DNA from: Flavobacterium psychrolimnae
Lineage (GTDB): Bacteria > Bacteroidota > Bacteroidia > Flavobacteriales > Flavobacteriaceae
NCBI RefSeq assembly: GCF_003312425.1
Contig: NZ_QNUX01000006.1
Span: 124,001 to 188,000 of the forward strand
Direction of reading: 5' to 3'
DNA: 64,000 nt
Shown: one piece after another, positions 1 to 8,796 of the stretch
Numbering within the stretch: the stretch's first letter is position 1
How the letters are laid out: every line of letters begins with the position of its first letter
Translations under genes and position numbers: made by a program
Notes under the pieces: generated by a model
The model's database searches: none
What the model was told of the DNA's origin: nothing
Seen by the model: only the letters and a program-made list of their open reading frames with translations

Positions 1-1
1 A

Positions 2-820
2 TTAGATAAAAATGCTTATTTTCAAGGAGAGCAAGTTACAGGAAAAGTTGTTTTGGGTCGTTATGACGAGAATACAAAGCCAACTAATGTTACAGGTGCA
101 AGATTAGATCCAGCAACGGGACAAGCTAAGATTGCTATAACAGCTGGAGGTGTAGGAGAACAAAATATTGCAGGTCAATTTACTTTTGTTGAAGACGGAA
201 AAACAATTCCTTTAAAGTTCGCTGGAAAATATGTTGTTGTACCAAGACCTAACTCTGCTACAATTTCTGCAGATAAAATGAATGTAGTTTATAGAGGTGT
301 ATCTAATCCTATGACGATATCATTTGCTGGTATTCCTGATAATGCTGTTAATGCTTCAGCTCCAGGTTTATCAAAGGTAGGTAATGGTAAATACGTTATG
401 AATCCTGGCGGAGGTAATGAAGTAGTTGTAAGCGTTTCAGGTAAGATGTCTGACGGAAAAGTTGCTAATGATAAAAAAGTATTTAGAATAAAAGGTATTC
501 CTGGTCCAACCGGTACAATTAGAGGAGAAATGGGAGTTGTTAAAGGTCCTAAATCGAATTTAGAAATTGCTACAATTGGAGCTAAATTAGTAGATTTTGA
601 TTTTGAAGTAGGTTTGAATGTTGTTGGTTTTAATTTAAAAGTTACTGGTCAGCCTACTGTGGTTGTTTCAGGAAATAGATTAAATGCACAATGTAAAGCG
701 GTACTTTCAAAAGCAGGAAGAGGAGATCAGGTAACAATCTCTGAAATTAAAACAAAACTTGAAGGCGCAGGAAGCTATTTATTGCCTAGAACTGCTCCAG
801 TAATTTTTGAAATACAATAA
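2..820 (+). CDS. gldM: GldM, gliding motility / type IX secretion protein (3' part)
   Basis: The reading frame is open from the left edge of the window, so only about the last 272 residues are present; the family is usually a little over 500 residues. GldM is anchored in the inner membrane and its periplasmic Ig-like domains form the shaft of the gliding/type IX secretion motor with GldL, reaching towards the GldK-GldN ring. The visible part is beta-rich with repeated Gly/Val/Asn segments, has the early YFQGE motif and the VVLGRYD motif, and ends in VIFEIQ, as expected for the C-terminal domains. A TTG at 53 in the frame is not a true start, because homologous sequence continues upstream of it. 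gldN follows after 44 bases on the same strand, the usual gldKLMN order. Identity is recognised from sequence and synteny. Confidence 0.93.
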   Translation, partial: LDKNAYFQGEQVTGKVVLGRYDENTKPTNVTGARLDPATGQAKIAITAGGVGEQNIAGQFTFVEDGKTIPLKFAGKYVVVPRPNSATISADKMNVVYRGVSNPMTISFAGIPDNAVNASAPGLSKVGNGKYVMNPGGGNEVVVSVSGKMSDGKVANDKKVFRIKGIPGPTGTIRGEMGVVKGPKSNLEIATIGAKLVDFDFEVGLNVVGFNLKVTGQPTVVVSGNRLNAQCKAVLSKAGRGDQVTISEIKTKLEGAGSYLLPRTAPVIFEIQ

Positions 821-864
821 TAAGTAGCTTTTTAGTAATCTACTTCAATTCTTATTAGGATAAC

Positions 865-1758
865 ATGATGAATGTAAGAAATTTTTTAATCGCTATTATA
901 TCTATTACGGGAAGTTTTGCGTCATTTGCGCAATCTAATTTGCTTAATGCAAAAACTCCGGACCAAATAGGACTTAAAACTGCCGCACAACTGGACTCGG
1001 ATAATGATAAACCATTAGCTTATGGTTATGTCCACGATAGAGATGTCTTGATGGGAAAGACTACTTGGGAGATTATCGATTTGAGCGAGAAAATTAATTT
1101 TGCTTTGTATTTTCCAATTGACACTGCAAATGTTGGTTCTGATAGAAGGTCATTATATGATGTTTTGACGAAAGCAATGAAAAAAGGTGAAATCACGGAA
1201 GTTTATACTGATAGTTATTTTAACACCAAAAAATCATTACAAGATATTCAAGGTTCATTAACTCGTATCGATACAACTGATGCCGGAAGAGAACAAATTA
1301 ATGCTGGAAATCAAATCTCCGATGAGTACATTTTAAGACAAGATTTATCTGCTCAAGATGTTTCTCAATATAAAATTAAAGGATATTGGTATTTTGATAA
1401 GCGTCAAAGCGAATTAAAATATCGTTTGTTGGGTATTTGTCCTGTAACTCCGGATGTGTACACAATGAACAGTGATGAAAAGGATTATATCGAGTTGTTT
1501 TGGATATTTTTCCCTGCGGCCAGAGAAGTGTTGCATGATGCTAAAGCATTTAACGATAAGAATTCAGCGATGCCTGTTTCATTTGATCAGATATTAAATT
1601 CAAGACGTTTTAACAGTGTTATTTACAAAGAAGAAAATGTGTATGGCGATAGAACTATTGACGAATACATGAAAGATAATGCTCAGAATCAATTGTTAGA
1701 ATCAGAAAGAGTGAAAGATAAAATTCGTAATTTCGAATCTGATATGTGGAATTATTAA
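865..1758 (+). CDS. gldN: GldN, gliding motility / type IX secretion ring protein
   Basis: A 297-residue secreted protein with a Sec signal peptide (hydrophobic residues about 7-20, cleavage near SFAQ). GldN is periplasmic and forms a ring with the lipoprotein GldK beneath the outer membrane; it is needed for type IX secretion and for gliding. Recognisable family features are the N-terminal DRDV(L/M)..K..WE..D..EK.N segment (about 59-78), the YFPID motif near 89 and the LFWI(F/Y)FP motif near 211. Length is normal for the family. It lies directly downstream of gldM, with a hairpin terminator after the stop, so it probably ends the gldKLMN operon. The start chosen is the first ATG of the pair MM; the second would serve equally well. 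Confidence 0.95.
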   Translation: MMNVRNFLIAIISITGSFASFAQSNLLNAKTPDQIGLKTAAQLDSDNDKPLAYGYVHDRDVLMGKTTWEIIDLSEKINFALYFPIDTANVGSDRRSLYDVLTKAMKKGEITEVYTDSYFNTKKSLQDIQGSLTRIDTTDAGREQINAGNQISDEYILRQDLSAQDVSQYKIKGYWYFDKRQSELKYRLLGICPVTPDVYTMNSDEKDYIELFWIFFPAAREVLHDAKAFNDKNSAMPVSFDQILNSRRFNSVIYKEENVYGDRTIDEYMKDNAQNQLLESERVKDKIRNFESDMWNY

Positions 1759-1782
1759 TTTCAGTTTTATAAAATATTAATT

Positions 1783-1815
1783 AACTCTTACTGTAATGGT
1801 AAGAGTTTTTTGTTT
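1783..1815 (+). terminator. Rho-independent terminator after gldN
   Basis: Inverted repeat AACTCTTAC / GTAAGAGTT with a 7-base loop, followed by a T-run; it lies 25 bases past the gldN stop. Confidence 0.8.
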
Positions 1816-1844
1816 TAATGTGCTTTCTTTGTATTCAGTTTTAA

Positions 1845-2909
1845 ATGAATTTTTGGATGATTGATTATTTAATTATTGGTTCTGGTTTGGCAGGTATTTC
1901 ATTTGCGGAGGTTGCTTTGCGGAATGATAAATCTATTTTGGTTTTGGATGATAATTCTCAAAATTCCTCAAAAATTGCTGGTGGATTGTACAATCCGGTG
2001 ATACTGAAACGCTTTAGCGAAGTTTGGAAAGCGCAGCAGCAATTGATTTTAATGAACGAATTTTATAGCTTTTTAGAAAATAAACTGCAATGTAAAGTTG
2101 ATTTCAAAAGGCCTATTTTAAGGAAATTTTTCTCTGTCGAAGAACAGAATAATTGGTTTGCAGCTTCGGATAAAATAGCGTTGACTCCTTTTTTATCTAC
2201 TGAATTAATCTCTAAAAAATATGGGGGAATTGATTCGCCTCACGGATATGGAGAAGTTTTACAAACGGGTTATGTGGACACGGCTTTATTGTTGAATAAA
2301 TACAAACTATACCTGAACGAAAATAATCTTTTTCAAGAAGAGTCATTTGATTTTGATGCTTTGCAGATCGTTTCGGATGGTATTCTATATAAAAATATTA
2401 AAGCTAAACATATTATTTTTGCTGAAGGTTTTGGAATGCATGCAAATCCTTATTTCAAGGTCTTGCCTTTGGATGGTACCAAAGGAGAACTTTTTATAAT
2501 TAAAGCTCCACAATTAGACCTTGATGTAATTGTGAATACCAGTGTGTTTATTTTGCCGCTTGGGGATGATTTGTTCAAAGTAGGAGCAACCTATAATTGG
2601 AAAGATAAAACGGATTTACCTACGGAAGAAGGAAAAACCGAATTAATGGAGAGAATCAAGGAAATTATTACTTGTGATTTTGAAATTATTGACCATTTTG
2701 CTGGCGTTCGTCCAACGGTTAAAGACAGGAGACCGTTAGTAGGAACGCATCAAAACCATAAATCAATTCATATTTTGAATGGTTTAGGAACGAGAGGAGT
2801 GATGTTAGGGCCGGCAATGGCAAAAGCTTTATATGAAAATATAGAACTTAAAATTCCTTTGGATAAGGAAATTAACATTGATAGATTTTTGCCAAAAGGA
2901 AAGAATTGA
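1845..2909 (+). CDS. FAD-dependent oxidoreductase (DAO family)
   Basis: A 354-residue protein with an N-terminal dinucleotide-binding motif (IIGSGLAG, residues 10-17) and an acidic residue ending the second strand (ILVLDD), typical of the D-amino-acid oxidase superfamily. The C-terminal pattern GVRPTVKDRRPLVG followed by NGLGTRGVMLGP resembles the FAD-binding end of glycine oxidase and of the oxidase domain of MnmC. It probably oxidises an amine or amino acid, but the substrate cannot be told. No transmembrane segment or signal peptide is visible, so it is cytosolic. It stands alone after the gldN terminator and ends only two bases before the stop of the convergent DUF983 gene. The start may be at 1845 or at the ATG four codons later (MIDYLIIG). 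Confidence 0.8.
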   Translation: MNFWMIDYLIIGSGLAGISFAEVALRNDKSILVLDDNSQNSSKIAGGLYNPVILKRFSEVWKAQQQLILMNEFYSFLENKLQCKVDFKRPILRKFFSVEEQNNWFAASDKIALTPFLSTELISKKYGGIDSPHGYGEVLQTGYVDTALLLNKYKLYLNENNLFQEESFDFDALQIVSDGILYKNIKAKHIIFAEGFGMHANPYFKVLPLDGTKGELFIIKAPQLDLDVIVNTSVFILPLGDDLFKVGATYNWKDKTDLPTEEGKTELMERIKEIITCDFEIIDHFAGVRPTVKDRRPLVGTHQNHKSIHILNGLGTRGVMLGPAMAKALYENIELKIPLDKEINIDRFLPKGKN

Positions 2910-2911
2910 TA

Positions 2912-3295
2912 TTATTTTAGTTTTGTTGTAGGATCATAGGAAACAAACATATTGATATATATGTTTCTGGACCAACGAAGAACAAAAGGAAATGATATAA
3001 TCAAGGACGCAATAATAACTATAAAGGCGACTTTAAGATTCGAGTCAAAAAATACAAATGAGATTATAAAAGCTGCAATTCCAATAGCAACATTTAATCC
3101 ATAACTCACATACATTGCTCCGTAAAAAAAAGAAGGTTCAATTTGATATCTTAGTCCGCAATGACTGCAATTTTCATGCATTTTTAATATTTTATTGAAA
3201 TGCAGTGGATTTTTGTCCAAATACATACTCTCATTCTGACATTTAGGACAAGTTCCTGTTAAAATGCTATATAATTTGGATCCTTTTTTTAACAT
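2912..3295 (-). CDS. DUF983 family small membrane protein
   Basis: Counted from the start MLKKGSK the protein has 127 residues. Two CxxC pairs (CPKC and CSHC) form a probable zinc ribbon in the first third, followed by FFYGAMYVSYG and two hydrophobic helices, the layout of DUF983. Function is unknown; a role at the cytoplasmic face of the membrane is inference. The frame extends upstream to 3385, but the added residues are basic, unlike the family, and overlap the start of the divergent ABC-F gene, so I prefer the start at 3295; an ATG at 3343 is an alternative. The gene converges on the FAD oxidoreductase and diverges from the ABC-F gene. Confidence 0.82.
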   Translation of the reverse strand: MLKKGSKLYSILTGTCPKCQNESMYLDKNPLHFNKILKMHENCSHCGLRYQIEPSFFYGAMYVSYGLNVAIGIAAFIISFVFFDSNLKVAFIVIIASLIISFPFVLRWSRNIYINMFVSYDPTTKLK

Positions 3296-3368
3296 TTGCA
3301 AAAAATTTAATTTTTCCTTTTTTGGAGTTACAAATTTACGCATTCGAAAAGGAATAAAATCACAATAC

Positions 3369-5276
3369 ATGCTTAATATACACAATTTATCCGTTTCATT
3401 TGGTGGTTCTTATTTATTTGAAGAAGTTACCTTTCGATTGGGTGCTGGAGACCGTGTTGGTCTTGTTGGGAAGAATGGAGCGGGGAAATCTACGATGCTT
3501 AAAATGTTGGCAAAAGATTTTGCTCCTGACTCAGGTGTTATTTCTCAAGAGAAGGATCTCCGAATGGGATTCTTGCGCCAAGATATCGATTTTGAGCAAG
3601 GAAGAACTGTTCTTGAAGAAGCCTATGAAGCTTTCACGGAGATAAAAATTGTTGAGAAAAAGCTTGAAGAGATTAATCACTTGTTAGTTACAAGAACGGA
3701 TTATGAAAGTGACGAATACAGCCAAATCATTGAAGACCTATCTGATTATACACATCGTTTTGAACTTTTAGGAGGTTATAATTATGTGGGTGATACCGAG
3801 AAAATTTTACTTGGTTTAGGATTTAAACGAGATGTATTCGATAATCAAACGGAGACTTTTTCCGGCGGATGGAGAATGCGTATCGAATTAGCCAAATTAT
3901 TATTGCAAGCCAATGACGTATTATTGCTGGATGAACCTACGAATCACTTGGATATCGAAAGTATCATTTGGTTAGAAAGTTTCCTTCGTAATTATCCGGG
4001 AGTTGTTGTGATTGTTTCGCACGATAAAATGTTTTTGGATAATGTAACCAACAGAACTATTGAAATTTCACTTGGGAAAGCTTATGATTTCAACAAACCT
4101 TATTCTCAATATTTAGAATTGCGTCATGAAATTCGCGAAAAGCAACTGGCTACACAAAAAAATCAAGCCAAAAAAATTGAAGAAACAGAGAAATTAATCG
4201 AAAAATTCCGTGCCAAAGCTTCTAAAGCATCAATGGCACAGTCCTTAATAAAAAAGTTAGATAAAGTAGAGCGTATCGAAGTAGATGAAGATGACAACTC
4301 AGTGATGAATATTACTTTTCCAGTTTCAAAAGAGCCGGGAAGAGTAGTTATTGAAGCTGAAAATGTGACTAAAAGTTACGGTGATAAAACTATTTTGAAA
4401 GATATTAGCCTTTTGGTAGAACGTGGAAGTAAAATTGCATTCGTTGGACAAAACGGGCAAGGGAAATCAACTTTCATTAAAGCTATTGTTGATGAATTCG
4501 AATATAAAGGAAATATCAAGTTAGGACACAATGTACAGTTAGGGTATTTTGCACAAAATCAGGCGGAATATCTGGATGGCGAAATCACGTTGTTACAAAC
4601 TATGGAAGACGCAGCTGCAGATACAAACCGAATGAAAGTGCGCGATATGCTGGGTTCTTTCTTGTTTCGTGGCGATGATGTCGAGAAAAAGGTTAAAGTT
4701 CTTTCTGGAGGCGAAAGAAACCGGTTAGCGCTCTGTAAATTGTTATTGCAACCCATTAATGTTTTGTTGATGGATGAACCTACGAATCACTTAGATATCA
4801 AATCTAAGAATGTTTTGAAGGCCGCACTGCAAAAATTTGGTGGAACTTTGCTTTTGGTTTCTCACGATAGGGATTTCCTGCAAGGAATGTCAAATTTGGT
4901 TTATGAGTTTAAAGACCAAAAAATTAAGGAATATCTAGGTGATATCAACTATTTCCTTGAACAGCGTAATATGGAAAATATGCGTGAAGTGGAGAAAAAA
5001 GATGCCGAAAAAGCTGCAGCACCCAAAGAAAGCAATAAATCCTCATACGAAGATCAAAAGAAAGGCAAAGCCTTGCAAAACAAATTGAGTAAAGTAGAAA
5101 GTCAAATAAAGCAATTGGAAAGAGACATTCAACAAGATGATAAAATGTTGGCTTCTAATTATGACAAGCATATTGAAGATGCTAAGTTTTTCATGGCCTA
5201 CAACAAGAAAAAAGCAGAGTTAGATAAACTGCTGCTGGACTGGGAAGTGGTTCAGGAAGAAATAGATAATTTATAA
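3369..5276 (+). CDS. ABC-F family ATPase (ribosome-associated type)
   Basis: A 635-residue protein with two ABC ATPase domains and no transmembrane segment. Domain 1 has Walker A GKNGAGKST (about 34-42), signature FSGGW and Walker B LLLDEPTNHLD; domain 2 has GQNGQGKST, signature LSGGE and LLMDEPTNHLD. The two are joined by a charged helical linker, and the C-terminal 90 residues are rich in Lys/Glu with coiled-coil character, as in the Uup/YdiF branch. ABC-F proteins bind the ribosomal E site and modulate translation. Nothing suggests a resistance-type variant. The frame is open to 3264, but the ATG at 3369 (MLNIHNLSVSFGG) is the family start. A bidirectional terminator follows. Confidence 0.9.
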   Translation: MLNIHNLSVSFGGSYLFEEVTFRLGAGDRVGLVGKNGAGKSTMLKMLAKDFAPDSGVISQEKDLRMGFLRQDIDFEQGRTVLEEAYEAFTEIKIVEKKLEEINHLLVTRTDYESDEYSQIIEDLSDYTHRFELLGGYNYVGDTEKILLGLGFKRDVFDNQTETFSGGWRMRIELAKLLLQANDVLLLDEPTNHLDIESIIWLESFLRNYPGVVVIVSHDKMFLDNVTNRTIEISLGKAYDFNKPYSQYLELRHEIREKQLATQKNQAKKIEETEKLIEKFRAKASKASMAQSLIKKLDKVERIEVDEDDNSVMNITFPVSKEPGRVVIEAENVTKSYGDKTILKDISLLVERGSKIAFVGQNGQGKSTFIKAIVDEFEYKGNIKLGHNVQLGYFAQNQAEYLDGEITLLQTMEDAAADTNRMKVRDMLGSFLFRGDDVEKKVKVLSGGERNRLALCKLLLQPINVLLMDEPTNHLDIKSKNVLKAALQKFGGTLLLVSHDRDFLQGMSNLVYEFKDQKIKEYLGDINYFLEQRNMENMREVEKKDAEKAAAPKESNKSSYEDQKKGKALQNKLSKVESQIKQLERDIQQDDKMLASNYDKHIEDAKFFMAYNKKKAELDKLLLDWEVVQEEIDNL

Positions 5277-5278
5277 AA

Positions 5279-5308
5279 AAAAGAGTTCCACAACGGAACT
5301 CTTTTTTT
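5279..5308. terminator. Bidirectional terminator between ABC-F and App1 genes
   Basis: Hairpin AAGAGTTCC / GGAACTCTT with a 5-base loop, flanked by an A-run on the left and a T-run on the right, so it can serve both convergent genes. Its right edge overlaps the TAA of the minus-strand gene. Confidence 0.85.
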
Positions 5309-6275
5309 ATGCAATAATCCCAATGGATTTAGAGTGCGCAATGGCTTCGCTGCTATGTTTGAAGTAACAAATTGAAACGTTCAAGGTTTCTAAATTTTTC
5401 ATTACGTTGATTATTTTTTGCTTTTTAGTTGAACCAGTCTGTCGGATGTAAACTGCTTTTACAGTAACTGGAAATATTTTACAGATGGCTTCATATAAAT
5501 ACGGATCATTTTGCGAATCATCGCCAAGAAGCACGTATTCTAAATTGGGATAAAATTCTAAAATGTGTTTTATTTTATCAAACTTATGGTTGTGATCTCC
5601 TCTTCCTGTCAAGAAAAAATCCGCTAGACTTGTTTTAATGTCCTTCAGTAGCAAAACTGCTTTTGGAAGCTGATGAATTTCAGTGAATTTTGTGATGAAA
5701 CGGTACAAATTCCACTCGCTGCTCGAAACATAGAAAAAAGCATTAAACTCTTCCTTTTTCTCTCTTCCAGCTGTGCTTAAAGCTTGATAATGGGTTACAA
5801 CATCTTCATATATTTTTCTCTTATTTACATTTTTGAATAATAATACATATAATTTTTTTAAAGGATTTAGCGTATGCGATACTAAAAAGGTATCATCAAT
5901 ATCGGATATAATTCCCAAATTTCCTTTGTGTGGTCTAATGTAACTATCTTTTGTGGTGATAGTTCCGTTTTTGTAAATGATGCTCACTTCATAATCGATC
6001 CAACCGTAATTTGTGTCTTGGTCTAATGGGACGCAAAATTTAAAATAGCCATCAACTAATGTTTTGGTATGGATTTTGGAATTGTTGTGTTTCAAATAGA
6101 CATCGGCATTTGCTTGCGTTTTTATTTGGAACATTTTAATAACAGAAGTTGCATTTTTTAGATTCTTTTTTTGAAAATTATACTCTTCCATTGATGTTGG
6201 TTTGAAGACGTGGCCCATGACGATTAATTCCTGTTCATTTGCGTATCCTCGGTATAATTTTAAAATTGGTTTCAT
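5307..6275 (-). CDS. App1-type phosphatidate phosphatase (DUF2183)
   Basis: A 322-residue protein. The conserved DIDDT motif (residues 125-129) is the HAD-type nucleophile loop of the App1 phosphatidate phosphatase domain, and LGDDSQNDP near 242-250 is the late acidic motif. FFYVSSSEWN and FFLTGRGDHNHK are further App1-like blocks. The first 110 residues look like a beta-sandwich. App1 enzymes dephosphorylate phosphatidate to diacylglycerol; bacterial members are little studied. There is no clear membrane segment. The gene is divergent, 64 bases apart, from a diacylglycerol-kinase-like gene that would run the reverse reaction, which supports a lipid role. Substrate is inferred from the family only. 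Confidence 0.85.
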   Translation of the reverse strand: MKPILKLYRGYANEQELIVMGHVFKPTSMEEYNFQKKNLKNATSVIKMFQIKTQANADVYLKHNNSKIHTKTLVDGYFKFCVPLDQDTNYGWIDYEVSIIYKNGTITTKDSYIRPHKGNLGIISDIDDTFLVSHTLNPLKKLYVLLFKNVNKRKIYEDVVTHYQALSTAGREKKEEFNAFFYVSSSEWNLYRFITKFTEIHQLPKAVLLLKDIKTSLADFFLTGRGDHNHKFDKIKHILEFYPNLEYVLLGDDSQNDPYLYEAICKIFPVTVKAVYIRQTGSTKKQKIINVMKNLETLNVSICYFKHSSEAIAHSKSIGIIA

Positions 6276-6339
6276 ATATTGTATTACTTTTGATAAAAGT
6301 TCAATTTAGAGGTTTTTAATCAATAAAAGAAGAAAAAGT

Positions 6340-7230
6340 TTGAAAAATAATATTATCCTTATCGTTAATCCTATTTCCGGAGACGTCGATAAATCAGAGC
6401 TTATTGATGCTGCGACAGCTTTTGCCGAAAAAGAAAATTTGAATCTCGTGATTTATAACACTTCTGGAATTTCAGACAGTGATAATATAAAAGTCCTTTA
6501 TAATACCTATACTCCGCAGAGAATTATTGTTGCCGGTGGCGATGGAACTATAAAAATGGTTGCCGAAGCGATGGAAGATCACGACGTTATTATTGGGATT
6601 TTACCTGCCGGATCTGCTAATGGTTTAGCCGTAGATTTGAATTTGCCTTCAACAATTGAAGAAAACTTAGAAATTGCTTTTCACAATGATTTCATGGAAA
6701 TAGATATGATTTCGATTAACGGAAAGAAAAGTATTCACTTGAGTGATTTGGGTGTAAATGCGGAGATGATCAAAAACTACGAAAATAGCAGTATTCGTGG
6801 TAAATGGGGATATGCCTTGCAAACCGTTTCGACTTTGATTGACTTAGAAGATCCGTTTATCGCTACCATTACAGGTGATTTTCCTACGATTGAATGCGAA
6901 GCGAGAATGATTGTTATTGCTAATTCTCAAAAATACGGAACTGGAGTTTCTATAAACCCAAACGGGGTTATGGATGATGGAAAGTTTGAATTGGTAATCC
7001 TAAAAAATATGGATTTAGTGGTTTTGGGTAAAATCATCACTGGAAATATGCCGATTGATGTCAATGATGTTGAAATTATTTCTACAGATCAAGCTTTTGT
7101 GACTACCAATATTCCGGTAAGTTTTCAAATTGATGGCGAATATTGCGGTAAGGAAACAAAATTGAATATCGAAATTCTGCCAAAGCAATTGAAAGTTGCA
7201 GTACCTAATCCAATTAGTGCTATTATTTAA
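6340..7230 (+). CDS. Diacylglycerol kinase / lipid kinase family protein (YegS type)
   Basis: A 296-residue protein of the DAGK catalytic family. Visible motifs are the N-terminal IVNPISG, the nucleotide-binding GGDGT (residues 66-70) and GILPAGSANGLA (about 88-99). It probably phosphorylates diacylglycerol or a related lipid at the cytosolic face of the membrane. The start is a TTG preceded by the purine-rich AAAAGAAGAAAAAG; no ATG lies near the conserved N-terminus. The gene is divergent from the App1 phosphatase and overlaps the convergent acyltransferase by 8 bases at its 3' end, with no terminator between them. Confidence 0.87.
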   Translation: MKNNIILIVNPISGDVDKSELIDAATAFAEKENLNLVIYNTSGISDSDNIKVLYNTYTPQRIIVAGGDGTIKMVAEAMEDHDVIIGILPAGSANGLAVDLNLPSTIEENLEIAFHNDFMEIDMISINGKKSIHLSDLGVNAEMIKNYENSSIRGKWGYALQTVSTLIDLEDPFIATITGDFPTIECEARMIVIANSQKYGTGVSINPNGVMDDGKFELVILKNMDLVVLGKIITGNMPIDVNDVEIISTDQAFVTTNIPVSFQIDGEYCGKETKLNIEILPKQLKVAVPNPISAII

Positions 7231-8395
7231 AAGGATTGCGTTCTTGCCAAGTGGTTTCCGGTTCTAAATATTTGAATATTTTTGGCATATATGGATTTAC
7301 CATTTCATTGCTATGCGCGATGATTCCGTACATTTTTATCGGTTTTGCACCAACAGAACTTTTGATTTCTAATGCTGTTCTTGCGAAGACAATTTCCTTG
7401 AAACCTTTATTGATGGAGTATGCAATCATATCATATAACATGTTCAAGTACAGCATTTTTTCACGCTGAATACTTTCGTCATATCCCAGGAAATAGGTGT
7501 CCATTACTTCACCATTTTTAATTAAAGTGTTAAAACCTATTAGCTTTTCATCGATAAAATAGCCGTAAAAAAGGAATTTGTCTTTAAAGATTTCTTTGAA
7601 AACTCTAAAATGATTTTTTGGCAGAAAAAAAGTATTGAAAGGTGCGTTTTTGGCAACATGAAAATACAAATCATAAATCGTATCCTCTAAAGCGATGATG
7701 TCTTCCAGATGTAGCTTTCTTTTCTCAATAATAGCTGCTTTTTTTCGGGCTCTTTTGTATTGATCTCTATATTTTTTTGAAAGTGAATCGATGTAATCCT
7801 GCTCCGTTTTCCAATTTTCATTAATAGAGAAAACCATGTTGGGTTGTGTCGAGAACTGATAATCATTTTTGAATTCTGGAACTGCAAAGTATCTAATTTC
7901 CTCTTCGCTAAAATCTTTATAAGTCGTAATATGAATCTTGACACCCTTAGATTTAAATATCTTTTTTAATTCAGTTGCGGCAGCATGTAACGTTTGTATT
8001 GCTATCTTTTTATCAATCGTGTCGGATAGAGCAAAGCAGTTTTGACCCGTCAGCATGTTATTGCCAATGACCAGTACATGAGAACCAAAGTTTCTGAAAA
8101 CAATATTTCGTACAGCAGTTTTGATACATTTATCTCGTTCTCCAAAAGATTCCAATGAATTCAAATCTAAAAATTGAGAAATTGCAATGCCAACTAAAGT
8201 CGTATTGTCGAAGATTCCAATGAAGTGACAAATCATGTTGTCAGGAGAGGATTTTTCTAAAACATGCAGGTATTTCTTAGATAAAAAAATAGTTGAAATA
8301 GCTAATTCATCCCAGTTTTCAGGAAGTTCAGTAGTTGAATTATAAATTTTGAAAGAGTAAGCTGGATTCAAATTGTGTGGAAATATTTTTTTCAA
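7223..8395 (-). CDS. GNAT/FemAB-like acyltransferase, substrate unknown
   Basis: A 390-residue soluble protein. The C-terminal half (about 190-370) has the N-acyltransferase layout found in peptidoglycan-bridge (FemAB-like) and CelD/BcsL-type enzymes: a basic helix with YRDQYKRARKK, then FLFYGYFIDEKLIGFNTLI and a GKGFKEIVF-like strand. The first half is a degenerate acyltransferase-like fold with LVGIAISQF. The family transfers acyl or aminoacyl groups in envelope or lipid synthesis, but no substrate can be named. It overlaps the lipid kinase gene tail-to-tail by 8 bases and its start is 74 bases from the divergent pterin dehydratase gene. Confidence 0.6.
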   Translation of the reverse strand: MKKIFPHNLNPAYSFKIYNSTTELPENWDELAISTIFLSKKYLHVLEKSSPDNMICHFIGIFDNTTLVGIAISQFLDLNSLESFGERDKCIKTAVRNIVFRNFGSHVLVIGNNMLTGQNCFALSDTIDKKIAIQTLHAAATELKKIFKSKGVKIHITTYKDFSEEEIRYFAVPEFKNDYQFSTQPNMVFSINENWKTEQDYIDSLSKKYRDQYKRARKKAAIIEKRKLHLEDIIALEDTIYDLYFHVAKNAPFNTFFLPKNHFRVFKEIFKDKFLFYGYFIDEKLIGFNTLIKNGEVMDTYFLGYDESIQREKMLYLNMLYDMIAYSINKGFKEIVFARTALEIKSSVGAKPIKMYGIIAHSNEMVNPYMPKIFKYLEPETTWQERNPFK

Positions 8396-8421
8396 AATTA
8401 GTTAATAAAGTTAAAGTATTA

Positions 8422-8449
8422 TTGATTGTCATGAAATAAACTAACTTTA
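8422..8449 (+). promoter_or_regulatory. Candidate promoter of the pterin dehydratase gene
   Basis: TTG at 8422-8424, then 17 bases, then TAACTTTA, one base off the Bacteroidota -7 consensus TAnnTTTG. It lies about 20 bases before the start codon at 8470. Confidence 0.45.
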
Positions 8450-8469
8450 TATCACTAAATAAACTAATT

Positions 8470-8745
8470 ATGAAAACCTACTCAGAGGAATCTATTCAAA
8501 TCGCGTTGAAAGAGTTGAAAGACTGGAAATTTGTCAATAATGGAATCGAGAAAAATTTTAAATTCAAAGATTTCACTCAAGCTTTGGGTTTTATCGTACA
8601 GGTAGGAGTAATGGCTGAAAAGAGTAGTCATCATCCGGAATTATTCAATGTTTACAATAAAGTCACCATACGCTTAACCACTCATGATGCAAATGGGGTT
8701 ACGGATAAAGATTTAGATTTGGCAAAAGCCATAGAAAAGATGTAA
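8470..8745 (+). CDS. phhB: 4a-hydroxytetrahydrobiopterin dehydratase (pterin-4a-carbinolamine dehydratase)
   Basis: A 91-residue protein of the PCD/DCoH family, close to the usual 95-110. The catalytic signature SSHHPE (His54, His55, Pro56) and the later [13 protein letters not shown] (His72, Asp73) are present. The enzyme dehydrates the 4a-carbinolamine formed by aromatic amino acid hydroxylases so that the pterin cofactor can be reduced again. The window also carries such a hydroxylase at 46888-48645, so the two probably act together although 38 kb apart. The gene is monocistronic, with its own candidate promoter and a terminator. Confidence 0.93.
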   Translation: MKTYSEESIQIALKELKDWKFVNNGIEKNFKFKDFTQALGFIVQVGVMAEKSSHHPELFNVYNKVTIRLTTHDANGVTDKDLDLAKAIEKM

Positions 8746-8753
8746 AGCAGAAT

Positions 8754-8786
8754 AAATTTCGCCTTTTGAATCAGAAGGCGAAATTT
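8754..8786. terminator. Bidirectional terminator
   Basis: Perfect inverted repeat AAATTTCGCCTT / AAGGCGAAATTT with a 9-base loop between convergent genes. T-runs are short on both sides. Confidence 0.7.
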
Positions 8787-8796
8787 AATTTAAAAG

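Noticed and set aside
3264..3368. N-terminal extension of the ABC-F protein
   Set aside because: It overlaps the divergent DUF983 gene; the family starts at MLNIHNLSVS.
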